From Marinobacterium_D sp050908845 (GTDB lineage Bacteria > Pseudomonadota > Gammaproteobacteria > Pseudomonadales > Balneatricaceae), in the NCBI RefSeq assembly GCF_050908845.1, contig NZ_CP194171.1, positions 1,364,001 through 1,428,000 of the forward strand: 64,000 nt of DNA, given 5' to 3'. A program made the translations under genes and the position numbers. Shown piece by piece: positions 30,240-38,970 of the stretch; within the stretch, counting starts at the first letter, position 1; each line of letters begins with the position of its first letter. The notes beneath the pieces are model-generated. The model did not search any database. It was given only the letters and a program-made list of their open reading frames with translations, and had not been told where the DNA came from.

Positions 30240-30267
30240 AAGAACCCTGTCATTTGGCAGGGTTCTT
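30240..30267. terminator. Hairpin near right end of IS copy 1
   Basis: AAGAACCCTG (30240-30249) pairs with CAGGGTTCTT (30258-30267), followed by CGTTTCT on the plus strand. Transcripts from groEL meet this hairpin on entering the element. Confidence 0.65.
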
Positions 30268-30305
30268 CGTTTCTGAGCGCGACTAATTCACAACCCATCT
30301 ATCTA

Positions 30306-31706
30306 TCAGATCAGTTGCAGCATTCTCTGGACCCCAAGAGCATTGATCATGCGATTTAAGTTGTAAGCCATAACCGCCAACCCCATTTCTGATTCTGCAC
30401 CGGATTGCCCCCAACATCTGAAACGCCGCATACCCATATTGTGCTTAAGTTGAGCAAACGGACGCTCGACAACGGCACTTCGTAACCGCATTAAACCTGG
30501 GTTTTCATCAACTCTTTGCTGGGAACGATCCAGTGCGTCTTCATTGAAGTGTCGGGTGACCCAGCGTTTATCAGCGCTTGTGCACCGGCCCTGCAAGGGA
30601 CAGGCGTTACAACCAGTCCGGGCATATAGGCGGTGCTTTTTCTTGCGATTGTAGGTCTGGTAGGTCAACAACTGACCGGCTGGGCAAGTAAACTGATCTT
30701 GCTCACTGTCGTAGGTAAACTCACTTTTCTGGAAGTAGTTCCCCTTATTGTTAACAGCGCGATTGACCGGAACTGCGGGTTCGATGCCTTGCTCCTCACA
30801 TCGCTCCAACTGCTCCCCATTGGAGTAGCCTGCATCGGCGAGAACTTGAAGTGTATCTGCACCAAGCTCCGACTTTGCAGTCGTTGCTATCGGCTCCAAT
30901 TGACGGTTGTCGCTACCTTCGGTCGTGACCTCATGATGGACGATCAGACCAGTCTCTACGTCAACGGCACTTTGTACGTTATATCCAACCACAATGCCTT
31001 CCCGGCCGGAGCGCATACGCTTGGCCTCAGGCTCGGTTTCACAGCACTGTGATGCCCCTTTATCTAGAGAGCCTGAGAGCCCGTCGAGCCTTACTTTGCG
31101 CTTCTGGAGCTGACTCAATGCCTCGTGGATGGAGCCTTTGTCGTTCGTACCCGATTGCTCGGATTTAGCCATCAGGTGCAGGTAATCATCAATCTTGCGG
31201 TTTAAGCGTTTCTGGAGAGCGTCGAGCTGCTTACGGTTATAAGTTTTACTCATGCTGGCGGCAGCTCGGAACTTGCTGCCATCAATCGCTATCATCCGAC
31301 TATCAAGTAGGCTCGCTTCACGGCAAAACTGAATGAAGCCGCGGCAGGCCTCGCGTATGGCTTTGCTGTTTTGTTGACGGAAGTTAGCCAGTGTCTTGAA
31401 GTCGGGCGCCAATCGCTTCATCAGCCACAGTACTTCGACGTTGCGGTGGCACTCTTTCTCTAGCCTACGGGTACTACGCACTTGATTGAGGTACCCGTAG
31501 GTATAGAGTTTAAGGAGATCGGCCGGGTCATAGGGTTTGCGACCGGTGTGTTTGGTAGCGGCCTGAGTAAAGCCCAGAGCTAGCATATCCAATGAATCCA
31601 TGTAGGCATCGATAACCCTGACAGGATTATCTGCCGAGACATAATCATCTAAGCTCTCTGGAAACAGAGTGCTCTGCTGCCGGGGTTCCCCTTTGAGATG
31701 ACGCAT
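30306..31706 (-). CDS. IS1182-family transposase, copy 1
   Basis: This 466-residue DDE transposase has an N-terminal DUF772-like domain (RKPYDPADLLKLYTYGYL, about 56-75), Asp142 in IAIDGSKFRA, Asp291 in VLADAGY and Glu414 in VVERPFAQLKH as the likely catalytic triad, and a Cys-rich segment (CNACPLQGRC, 366-375). It is intact. Four residues differ from copy 2 (positions 259, 276, 430, 434). It faces groEL head-on. Confidence 0.95.
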   Translation of the reverse strand: MRHLKGEPRQQSTLFPESLDDYVSADNPVRVIDAYMDSLDMLALGFTQAATKHTGRKPYDPADLLKLYTYGYLNQVRSTRRLEKECHRNVEVLWLMKRLAPDFKTLANFRQQNSKAIREACRGFIQFCREASLLDSRMIAIDGSKFRAAASMSKTYNRKQLDALQKRLNRKIDDYLHLMAKSEQSGTNDKGSIHEALSQLQKRKVRLDGLSGSLDKGASQCCETEPEAKRMRSGREGIVVGYNVQSAVDVETGLIVHHEVTTEGSDNRQLEPIATTAKSELGADTLQVLADAGYSNGEQLERCEEQGIEPAVPVNRAVNNKGNYFQKSEFTYDSEQDQFTCPAGQLLTYQTYNRKKKHRLYARTGCNACPLQGRCTSADKRWVTRHFNEDALDRSQQRVDENPGLMRLRSAVVERPFAQLKHNMGMRRFRCWGQSGAESEMGLAVMAYNLNRMINALGVQRMLQLI

Positions 31707-31709
31707 AAA

Positions 31710-31741
31710 AAAATACCCGCACTTATTGGTGCGGGTATTTT
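31710..31741. terminator. Terminator hairpin between IS end and transposase start, copy 1
   Basis: AAAATACCCGCAC (31710-31722) pairs with GTGCGGGTATTTT (31729-31741), 13 bp with loop TTATTG. In the transposase direction it is followed by a run of seven T that ends at the start codon. It would stop outside transcripts from entering the transposase gene. Confidence 0.8.
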
Positions 31742-31769
31742 GTCGGTATAGAGAGTGTTTTTACACATC

Positions 31770-31788
31770 CTCAATTGCGGGGCTTTTT
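31770..31788 (+). terminator. groEL terminator, right arm (split by IS)
   Basis: CTCAATTGCGGGGCTT followed by TTT completes the split groEL terminator whose left arm is at 30189-30204. Confidence 0.88.
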
Positions 31789-31845
31789 CGTTTATGGCAA
31801 AGCTGATAGTGTGACTTTTCAGTGGTAACGGATTGATTTCAAAAG

Positions 31846-32709
31846 ATGAGTGAACGTAAAGAACCAGGACTGAACCTGTCGGGCCTGGAAGCCGATGAGG
31901 TAGAGAAGCGTGGCGCCCCGCAGCCTCCCAGGCAGAAGTCTGAAGTCGCCAGATCCGATACAGGCCGCGGCGGCGGTATCCTGTTAACGTTGATCCTGTT
32001 GATTATGGCGGGTGGTACCGCTGCAGTGGGGTACTGGTCACTGGAGCTGAAAAAAACCGTCGACTCGCAGCAGGCGGAATTGACGGTCATGCGCGAGCGG
32101 CTGGCCGAGATGTCGGAGGCGCTGGCGTTGACCAGTGATACCGCGAGCCAGGCCGGGCAGACGCTGATGGGACGCATCGGTACGCTTGAAGAGACTGCCA
32201 CCGACAAATATGCGCATTTCGATTCCGAGATTGCCAAGCTCTGGACCGTGGCCTACCAACGCAACAAGCCGCAGCTCGAGGAGCAGCAGAAAGCACTGGA
32301 TGCCCAGCGCGAAACCCTGGAGTCGTTAAAGGCCGGGTTGGCCGCGGCCGAAAAGCAGCTATCCTCGTTTGCGGGTACGCAGGATGAGCTCGCATCGGTG
32401 AAAAAATCGCTGTCCAGCCTCGATAGTGCGCTTAACGAGCAGAAGTCCCGTATCGAATCGGTCAGCAGCGACACCAGTTTTGCGCTGTCACTGGAAAAGG
32501 ATGAGCGTGTTGCAGCCCAGCAAGCGCTTGGGCAGCGGATCGATCAGATTGGTCAGAGTGCCCGGAGTCAGGGCGATCTGAGTGGACGGATCGCAAGCAT
32601 TGAGCAGTCGATTCAGGCGATCGATGGCTCCCGCCGTCAGTTCAACCAGAGCCTGCTGCGCCTGCGCGATCAACTTAACCAGCTGCAGCTCCGGGTGGAA
32701 GGCGGTTGA
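31846..32709 (+). CDS. Uncharacterised single-pass membrane protein with coiled coil
   Basis: I do not recognise a named family for this 287-residue protein. It has a charged cytoplasmic N-terminus (1-42), one membrane helix (about 45-63, ILLTLILLIMAGGTAAVGYW) and a long Gln/Glu/Leu-rich coiled coil from about 66 to the end with weak heptads. The layout suggests an envelope scaffold or tether. It is the first gene inside the segment between the two IS copies and precedes thpR by 87 bp. Confidence 0.75.
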   Translation: MSERKEPGLNLSGLEADEVEKRGAPQPPRQKSEVARSDTGRGGGILLTLILLIMAGGTAAVGYWSLELKKTVDSQQAELTVMRERLAEMSEALALTSDTASQAGQTLMGRIGTLEETATDKYAHFDSEIAKLWTVAYQRNKPQLEEQQKALDAQRETLESLKAGLAAAEKQLSSFAGTQDELASVKKSLSSLDSALNEQKSRIESVSSDTSFALSLEKDERVAAQQALGQRIDQIGQSARSQGDLSGRIASIEQSIQAIDGSRRQFNQSLLRLRDQLNQLQLRVEGG

Positions 32710-32796
32710 TTTAACTGAGCTTTTCACTCAGGTTTGCGTCGCGCCAGTTTCGGCGGCACAATAGCCGGTTTCTGAAAGAGGTTCAGCACACCGCGC

Positions 32797-33366
32797 ATGG
32801 ACATACGCGCCTTTTTTGCCCTGCCGATCCCGGAGCGCGTTGCCCGCGCACTGGCCGATTATTCGGATACCTTGTGTGAGTATGATCGGGGGCTTGATGC
32901 GACCTGGGTCGACTCCTCCGGTTATCATCTGACACTCTGTTTTCTGAGCGAGATTACGCTGGATCAGGTACAGCAGCTTGAACGCGAAGCGCGCAAGGTC
33001 CTGGCTGATGTGGCGCCGTTCAGAGTGCCGCTGGATACGCTGGATTATTATCCGGTCAACCCGGAACTGTCCTTGGTGGCAGCATTGACCAGCAAGCCGG
33101 CTCCGCTGGCTGCCCTGCAGATGAAGCTGGCCGAGGTGGCCCGGTCTGCCGGTGTGCGCTATCACGAGAGAGGCTTCCGGCCGCATGTGACGCTGGGCCG
33201 GCTACCGGCGGACAATCGCTTCGAGCCGCCGCCGCAGTGGCCGCTGCTCGCTGAGGTTGCACCTGCTGATACGGTAGTGCTGTTCCAGAGTCGCCCGGGC
33301 GAGCGCGGGTCGATCTATACACCTCTTTTCGATATTCCCCTGTCCGCCGGTGCGGGCAGCCTCTAA
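32797..33366 (+). CDS. thpR: RNA 2',3'-cyclic phosphodiesterase ThpR
   Basis: This 189-residue 2H phosphoesterase has the two catalytic motifs HLTL (44-47) and HVTL (130-133). ThpR opens 2',3'-cyclic phosphates and can join tRNA halves by 2'-5' linkage. The start MDIRAFFALPIP matches the family. It lies 19 bp before trhP. Confidence 0.93.
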   Translation: MDIRAFFALPIPERVARALADYSDTLCEYDRGLDATWVDSSGYHLTLCFLSEITLDQVQQLEREARKVLADVAPFRVPLDTLDYYPVNPELSLVAALTSKPAPLAALQMKLAEVARSAGVRYHERGFRPHVTLGRLPADNRFEPPPQWPLLAEVAPADTVVLFQSRPGERGSIYTPLFDIPLSAGAGSL

Positions 33367-33385
33367 CCCAAATACGTTGTTGAAC

Positions 33386-34747
33386 ATGCGAACGCCTGAA
33401 CTCCTGTCCCCGGCGGGGACGCTTAAAAATATGCAATACGCATTCGCCTATGGCGCGGATGCGGTTTATGCCGGTCAGCCGCGCTACAGCCTGCGTGTGC
33501 GTAATAACGACTTTACGCACGACAACCTGGCCGAAGGGATTCGTATTGCCCATGACCTGGGCAAAAAGTTCTTTGTGGCCAGTAACATCCTGCCGCACAA
33601 CTCCAAGCTGACCACCTACATGCGTGATATCGAGCCCGTCATCGAGATGGGGCCGGATGCGCTGATCATGTCCGACCCGGGCCTGATCATGATGGTCAAG
33701 GACAAGTACCCGGATCTGCCGATCCACCTGTCGGTGCAGTCCAACACCATGAACTGGGCGTCGGTGAAATTCTGGCACCGTAACGGTATCGAGCGCGTCA
33801 TACTGTCCCGCGAGCTGTCGCTTGAAGAGGTGGCCGAGATCCGTGACTGCTGCCCGGAGATGGAGCTGGAAGTGTTCGTGCACGGCTCGCTCTGTATCGC
33901 CTACTCCGGCCGTTGCCTGCTGTCCGGCTATATGAACCACCGCGACCCGAACCAGGGCACCTGCACCAACGCCTGCCGCTGGAAGTACGACGCTCACGAG
34001 GCGAAGGAAGACGAGTCTGGCGATGTGGTGCCGGTACAGTCGTTCGACCCGGCCGAGCAGGGCGCTGCGACCCACGAGCCGGCCCTGGGTGAAGGCAAAC
34101 CGTCCGACCAGATCTTCCTGCTGCAGGAGGAGAACCGTCCTGGCGAGTACATGCCTGCGTTCGAGGACGAGCACGGTACCTACATCATGAACTCCAAGGA
34201 CCTGCGCGCCATCCAGCACGTACACAAGCTGGCGGAGATGGGCGTGGACTCCCTGAAGATCGAAGGCCGTACCAAGTCACACTATTATGTAGCGCGTACC
34301 GCCCAGGCATACCGCCAGGCGATCGACGATGCCGTTGCCGGCAAGCCTTTCGATATGGGCCTGATGGATGTACTGGAGAACATGGCGAACCGCGGTTACA
34401 CCGAAGGTTTCTACCGTCGCCACGTGCATGACGAGTACCAGAACTACGAAAACGGCAGCTCTATCGGCGTGCACCAGCAGTTCGTCGGTGAAGTACTGGA
34501 TCACGACTCCCAGCGCGGTACGCTGGAGATCGATGTGAAAAACCGCTTCGAGATGGGCGATACGCTGGAGCTGATGACGCCGGCCGGTAACCGCCGCTTC
34601 AAGCTGTCCGAACTCTACAACAAGAAGGGTGAGGCGGTAGATGCGGCACCGGGTTCCGGTCACCGCGTGACCATCCCGCTGGATTTCGATACCGATATGC
34701 GCCACGCGCTGCTGATGCGGGATCTGCCCAACGCGCCGCAGCGTTAA
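33386..34747 (+). CDS. trhP: tRNA U34 hydroxylase TrhP (YegQ, peptidase U32 family)
   Basis: This 453-residue protein follows E. coli YegQ closely (TPELLSPAGTLKNM; ALIMSDPGLIMMV; YSGRCLLSGYMNHRDPNQGT; CTNACRW). Despite the U32 peptidase label, YegQ/TrhP hydroxylates U34 of tRNA on the way to cmo5U using prephenate. The ATG at 33386 matches the family; a GTG 12 codons upstream overlaps thpR and is less likely. A terminator follows. Confidence 0.93.
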   Translation: MRTPELLSPAGTLKNMQYAFAYGADAVYAGQPRYSLRVRNNDFTHDNLAEGIRIAHDLGKKFFVASNILPHNSKLTTYMRDIEPVIEMGPDALIMSDPGLIMMVKDKYPDLPIHLSVQSNTMNWASVKFWHRNGIERVILSRELSLEEVAEIRDCCPEMELEVFVHGSLCIAYSGRCLLSGYMNHRDPNQGTCTNACRWKYDAHEAKEDESGDVVPVQSFDPAEQGAATHEPALGEGKPSDQIFLLQEENRPGEYMPAFEDEHGTYIMNSKDLRAIQHVHKLAEMGVDSLKIEGRTKSHYYVARTAQAYRQAIDDAVAGKPFDMGLMDVLENMANRGYTEGFYRRHVHDEYQNYENGSSIGVHQQFVGEVLDHDSQRGTLEIDVKNRFEMGDTLELMTPAGNRRFKLSELYNKKGEAVDAAPGSGHRVTIPLDFDTDMRHALLMRDLPNAPQR

Positions 34748-34800
34748 TCTCGCAGTAACCGCTGCGCGCTAGTCCGGCCCGCCGGATAATGGCATCATCA

Positions 34801-34831
34801 CGGGAGCCTCTTCAGGCTCCCGTTTTGTTTT
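34801..34831 (+). terminator. Rho-independent terminator after trhP
   Basis: CGGGAGCCT pairs with AGGCTCCCG around a CTTC tetraloop and is followed by TTTTGTTTT. Confidence 0.92.
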
Positions 34832-34853
34832 CTGGCGACAGGCAGTTACCGAC

Positions 34854-35720
34854 TTGACCACTCTCTCCGCGCACTCATTAACAAAGTACCAGTTTAAACG
34901 TGCACTGCGTCCTTTTTCCTTTGGCGTGGCGCTAACCACCTGTCTGATCGGCATCACTGCCGCCTGGCAGCAGGGCCTGCTCATTCCGCTCAATGCGGTA
35001 TTGGTATTGGTCGGTGGACTGCTGCTGCAGGCGGGCGTCAATCTCATCAACGACTATTCGGATATCGCCGAGCTGGGCGATTCGGCGCAGGTGAAAGCCA
35101 GCGTTATCGCCATCCGGCGTAACTTCCGTATCGGCATGCTCTGCTTTCTGCTCGCCACACCGCTGGGACTTTACCTGGTGTTTGATCGCTCCATCGCGTT
35201 GTTGGGGCTTTTCCTGGTTGGCCTGGTCGGGGCGTTGGGTTATACCCTGCGACCGCTGAATTACAAGGACCGGGGCCTGGCGGTTTTGCTGGTGTTCTGG
35301 CTGATGGGCGTGTTTATGGTCGCAGGCAGCTATGTGGCGGTGGGCGGCACGCTGAATACACAGATCCTGGCGCAGTCGGTACCGATCAGTCTGCTGGTGT
35401 CGCTGCTGTTGCTAAGCAATGAGCTGCGCGATTACGAGAGTGACAGGGAGCAGGGGTTGAAGACACTGACGGTGCGTGGCGGCTACGAGCGCTCACGCCG
35501 GCTCTACCTGAGCCTGCTGTTGCTGACACCACTGAGCACGCTGCTGCTCTGGGGGCTGAAGATGATCCCGGCTCCCTGGCCGTTGCTGGCGGCGTTGCCG
35601 TTCATGCTGATGCCGCTGCGCTATCTCAACCGCCCGGCCGAAGAGCGGCGGCCTCTGCCGCCGGCCACCGGGCGCCTGGTGATGATTTTCGGTTTACTGT
35701 TTTGCGTAACGATCGGCTAA
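34854..35720 (+). CDS. UbiA-family prenyltransferase (MenA-like)
   Basis: This 288-residue membrane protein has eight to nine hydrophobic segments and the two Asp-rich motifs of UbiA enzymes: NLINDYSD and NELRDYESDREQGLKT. It most resembles MenA (1,4-dihydroxy-2-naphthoate polyprenyltransferase), but no other menaquinone gene lies nearby, so the acceptor is uncertain. The start is a TTG with only a weak site (AGG 11 bases upstream); no better start is visible. Confidence 0.8.
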   Translation: MTTLSAHSLTKYQFKRALRPFSFGVALTTCLIGITAAWQQGLLIPLNAVLVLVGGLLLQAGVNLINDYSDIAELGDSAQVKASVIAIRRNFRIGMLCFLLATPLGLYLVFDRSIALLGLFLVGLVGALGYTLRPLNYKDRGLAVLLVFWLMGVFMVAGSYVAVGGTLNTQILAQSVPISLLVSLLLLSNELRDYESDREQGLKTLTVRGGYERSRRLYLSLLLLTPLSTLLLWGLKMIPAPWPLLAALPFMLMPLRYLNRPAEERRPLPPATGRLVMIFGLLFCVTIG

Positions 35721-35781
35721 ATCGCTACCTGGGCATACACCGTTAGTCGTACAACCCGCACCATCATTGCGACATCTGGTG

Positions 35782-35878
35782 TATAATCCTGCGCCATCCG
35801 AGGGGTGCCCGCGAGTCTGTCAAAGCTTGAATAGCGCCCTGATCCAAACCAGGGCCACTATCTAGTAGCAATGGCCCT
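35782..35878 (+). promoter_or_regulatory. Fumarase promoter and structured leader
   Basis: A perfect -10 TATAAT lies at 35782-35787 without a clear -35. The leader then contains GCCCTG (35836-35841) pairing with CAGGGC (35850-35855), while AGGGCCA (35851-35857) can pair instead with TGGCCCT (35872-35878). The two hairpins share bases and exclude each other. The ribosome site GGAG follows at 35888. Confidence 0.5.
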
Positions 35879-35899
35879 AGCCTGAATGGAGAGTCACGA

Positions 35900-37405
35900 A
35901 TGAGCGTTATTCGCCAGGATGATTTCATCAGCAGCGTTGCCGATGCGTTGCAGTTCATCTCCTACTACCACCCGATCGATTTTATCCAGGGTGTGCATGA
36001 AGCCTACCTGAAGGAGGAGAACCCGGCGGCCAAGGACGCCATGGCGCAGATCCTGATCAACTCCCGCATGTGTGCCGAAGGCCACCGCCCGATCTGCCAG
36101 GATACCGGTATCGTCACCGTGTTCCTGAAAGTGGGTATGAACGTGCAGTGGGACGCGAAGATGTCCGTGACCGATATGGTCAACGAAGGTGTGCGTCAGG
36201 CTTACCTGAACCCGGACAACGTTCTGCGCGCCTCCATCCTGGCCGATCCGGCCGGCAAGCGTCAGAACACCAAGGACAACACCCCGGCGGTTATCCACTA
36301 CGAGATCGTCGAAGGTGACGAGGTCGAGGTTCACGTGGCAGCCAAAGGCGGCGGCTCCGAGAACAAGTCCAAGATGGTAATGCTGAACCCGTCTGACAGC
36401 ATCGTCGACTGGATCGTCAAAACCGTACCGACCATGGGCGCTGGCTGGTGTCCGCCGGGTATGCTCGGCATAGGTATCGGCGGTACCGCCGAGAAAGCCG
36501 CGGTACTGGCGAAAGAATCCCTGATGGACCCGATCGACATCCACGAACTGCGCGAGCGCGGTCCTCAGAACCGTGTCGAAGAGCTGCGTCTGGAGATCAT
36601 GGACGCGGTTAACGCCCTGGGCATCGGCGCTCAGGGTCTGGGCGGTCTGACCACTATCCTCGACGTTAAGATCAAGGATTACCCGACCCACGCGGCGTCT
36701 CTGCCGATCTGCATGATCCCGAACTGTGCCGCGACCCGCCACACCCACTTCAAGCTCAACGGTAACGGCCCGGCCGTACTGACGCCGCCGAGCCTGGATG
36801 AGTGGCCGGAAGTGACCTTCGAGGTCGGCGCCAACACCCGTCGCGTCAACCTGGACGAAATCACCCCGGAAGTGGTGAAAGAGTGGAAGGTCGGTGAAAC
36901 CATCCTGCTGAACGGCAAGATGCTGACTGGCCGCGACGCGGCGCACAAGCGCATGGTCGAGATGCTCAACAACGGCGAAGAGCTGCCGGTGGATCTGAAA
37001 GGCCGCTTCATCTACTACGTGGGCCCGGTTGACCCGGTGCGTGACGAAGTAGTTGGCCCCGCAGGCCCGACGACCTCTACCCGCATGGACAAGTTCACCC
37101 GTCAGATCCTTGAAAGCACGGGCCTGCTGGGCATGATCGGTAAATCCGAGCGTGGCCCCGTGGCCATCGAAGCGATCAAGGACAGCCAGGCGGTTTATCT
37201 GATGGCTGTGGGCGGCGCCGCCTACCTGGTATCCAAGGCGATCACCGACTCCAAGGTGCTGGCCTTCCCTGAAATGGGAATGGAGGCGATCTACGAGTTT
37301 GAAGTGAAGGATATGCCGGTTACCGTCGCGGTAGACACCTCTGGCGAGTCTGTGCACACCACTGGCCCGGCCAAGTGGAAGGACATCATCGCGCACAGCG
37401 CCTGA
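35900..37405 (+). CDS. fumA: Class I (iron-sulfur) fumarate hydratase
   Basis: This 501-residue enzyme hydrates fumarate to malate in the TCA cycle using an oxygen-sensitive 4Fe-4S cluster. The cluster ligands are likely Cys66 (PICQDTG), Cys184 (GWCPPGM) and Cys276 (IPNCAATRH), whose spacing (118 and 92) is near that of E. coli FumA. It is shorter than E. coli FumA and of the single-subunit Pseudomonas type. GGAGAG precedes the ATG. Its terminator is split by IS copy 2. Confidence 0.95.
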   Translation: MSVIRQDDFISSVADALQFISYYHPIDFIQGVHEAYLKEENPAAKDAMAQILINSRMCAEGHRPICQDTGIVTVFLKVGMNVQWDAKMSVTDMVNEGVRQAYLNPDNVLRASILADPAGKRQNTKDNTPAVIHYEIVEGDEVEVHVAAKGGGSENKSKMVMLNPSDSIVDWIVKTVPTMGAGWCPPGMLGIGIGGTAEKAAVLAKESLMDPIDIHELRERGPQNRVEELRLEIMDAVNALGIGAQGLGGLTTILDVKIKDYPTHAASLPICMIPNCAATRHTHFKLNGNGPAVLTPPSLDEWPEVTFEVGANTRRVNLDEITPEVVKEWKVGETILLNGKMLTGRDAAHKRMVEMLNNGEELPVDLKGRFIYYVGPVDPVRDEVVGPAGPTTSTRMDKFTRQILESTGLLGMIGKSERGPVAIEAIKDSQAVYLMAVGGAAYLVSKAITDSKVLAFPEMGMEAIYEFEVKDMPVTVAVDTSGESVHTTGPAKWKDIIAHSA

Positions 37406-37427
37406 TAAATACTCTCCGCTTCATGAC

Positions 37428-37437
37428 AAACCCCGGC
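37428..37437 (+). terminator. fumarase terminator, left arm (split by IS)
   Basis: AAACCCCGGC is the exact reverse complement of 39013-39022 beyond the insertion sequence. Inner GAG/CTC bases next to the IS edges can pair as well. Confidence 0.8.
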
Positions 37438-37472
37438 CTTTGAGGGTGTGTAAAAACACTCTCTATACCGAC

Positions 37473-37507
37473 AAAATACCCGCACCAATAAGTGCGGGTA
37501 TTTTTTT
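37473..37507. terminator. Terminator hairpin before transposase start, copy 2
   Basis: AAAATACCCGCAC (37473-37485) pairs with GTGCGGGTATTTT (37492-37504), with T to 37507, and the transposase ATG follows at once. Read-through from fumarase would end here. Confidence 0.82.
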
Positions 37508-38908
37508 ATGCGTCATCTCAAAGGGGAACCCCGGCAGCAGAGCACTCTGTTTCCAGAAAGCTTAGATGATTATGTCTCGGCAGATAATCCTGTCAGGGTT
37601 ATCGATGCCTACATGGATTCATTGGATATGCTAGCTCTGGGCTTTACTCAGGCCGCTACCAAACACACCGGTCGCAAACCCTATGACCCGGCCGATCTCC
37701 TTAAACTCTATACCTACGGGTACCTCAACCAAGTGCGCAGTACCCGCAGACTAGAGAAAGAGTGCCACCGCAACGTCGAAGTACTGTGGCTGATGAAGCG
37801 ATTGGCGCCCGACTTCAAGACACTGGCTAACTTCCGTCAACAAAACAGCAAAGCCATACGCGAGGCCTGCCGCGGCTTCATTCAGTTTTGCCGTGAAGCG
37901 AGCCTACTTGATAGTCGGATGATAGCGATTGATGGCAGCAAGTTCCGAGCTGCCGCCAGCATGAGTAAAACGTATAACCGTAAGCAGCTCGACGCTCTCC
38001 AGAAACGCTTAAACCGCAAGATTGATGATTACCTGCACCTGATGGCTAAATCCGAGCAATCGGGTACGAACGACAAAGGCTCCATCCACGAGGCATTGAG
38101 TCAGCTCCAGAAGCGCAAAGTAAGGCTCGACGGGCTCTCAGGCTCTCTAGATAAAGGGGCATCACAGTGCTGTGAAACCGAGCCTGAGGCCAAGCGTATG
38201 CGCTCCGGCCGGGAAGGCATTGTGGTTGGATATAACGTACAAAGTGCCGTTGACGTAGAGACTGGCCTGATCGTCCATCATGATGTCACGACCGAAGGTA
38301 GCGACAACCGTCAATTGGAGCCGATAGCAACGGCTGCAAAGTCGGAGCTTGGTGCAGATACACTTCAAGTTCTCGCCGATGCAGGCTACTCCAATGGGGA
38401 GCAGTTGGAGCGATGTGAGGAGCAAGGCATCGAACCCGCAGTTCCGGTCAATCGCGCTGTTAACAATAAGGGGAACTACTTCCAGAAAAGTGAGTTCACC
38501 TACGACAGTGAGCAAGATCAGTTTACTTGCCCAGCCGGTCAGTTGTTGACCTACCAGACCTACAATCGCAAGAAAAAGCACCGCCTATATGCCCGGACTG
38601 GTTGTAACGCCTGCCCCTTGCAGGGCCGGTGCACAAGCGCTGATAAACGCTGGGTCACCCGACACTTCAATGAAGACGCACTGGATCGTTCCCAGCAAAG
38701 AGTTGATGAAAATCCAGGTTTAATGCGGTTACGAAGTGCCGTTGTCGAGCGTCCGTTTGCTCAACTTAAGCACAATATGGGTATGCGGCGTTTCGGATGT
38801 TGGGGGAAATCCGGTGCAGAATCAGAAATGGGGTTGGCGGTTATGGCTTACAACTTAAATCGCATGATCAATGCTCTTGGGGTCCAGAGAATGCTGCAAC
38901 TGATCTGA
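37508..38908 (+). CDS. IS1182-family transposase, copy 2
   Basis: This 466-residue transposase is identical to copy 1 except E259D, T276A, R430G and Q434K. The putative catalytic residues Asp142, Asp291 and Glu414 are kept. It is co-directional with fumarase but separated from it by the terminator hairpin that ends at its start codon. Confidence 0.95.
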   Translation: MRHLKGEPRQQSTLFPESLDDYVSADNPVRVIDAYMDSLDMLALGFTQAATKHTGRKPYDPADLLKLYTYGYLNQVRSTRRLEKECHRNVEVLWLMKRLAPDFKTLANFRQQNSKAIREACRGFIQFCREASLLDSRMIAIDGSKFRAAASMSKTYNRKQLDALQKRLNRKIDDYLHLMAKSEQSGTNDKGSIHEALSQLQKRKVRLDGLSGSLDKGASQCCETEPEAKRMRSGREGIVVGYNVQSAVDVETGLIVHHDVTTEGSDNRQLEPIATAAKSELGADTLQVLADAGYSNGEQLERCEEQGIEPAVPVNRAVNNKGNYFQKSEFTYDSEQDQFTCPAGQLLTYQTYNRKKKHRLYARTGCNACPLQGRCTSADKRWVTRHFNEDALDRSQQRVDENPGLMRLRSAVVERPFAQLKHNMGMRRFGCWGKSGAESEMGLAVMAYNLNRMINALGVQRMLQLI

Positions 38909-38942
38909 TAGATGGGTTGTGAATTAGTCGCGCTCAGAAACG

Positions 38943-38970
38943 AAGAACCCTGCCAAATGACAGGGTTCTT
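38943..38970. terminator. Hairpin near right end of IS copy 2
   Basis: AAGAACCCTG (38943-38952) pairs with CAGGGTTCTT (38961-38970), 35 bases after the transposase stop. Confidence 0.65.

Larger units (their letters stand above)
30207..31767 (-). mobile_element. IS1182-family insertion sequence, copy 1
   Basis: The element is 1561 bp and bounded by the 13-bp inverted ends TGTGTAAAAACAC. It encodes one 466-residue transposase on the minus strand. It carries a terminator-like hairpin near each end. It lies at the apex of the groEL terminator with no obvious target duplication. Against copy 2 it has an extra CTAT unit near the transposase stop and a few substitutions. The exact edges could be off by a few bases because both copies share TTGAGG just outside the transposase-start end. 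Confidence 0.9.

Noticed and set aside
35894..37396. 500-codon open frame antisense to fumarase
   Set aside because: It is a mirror of the biased codon use of fumA; the fumA frame has clear cluster cysteines and family match.
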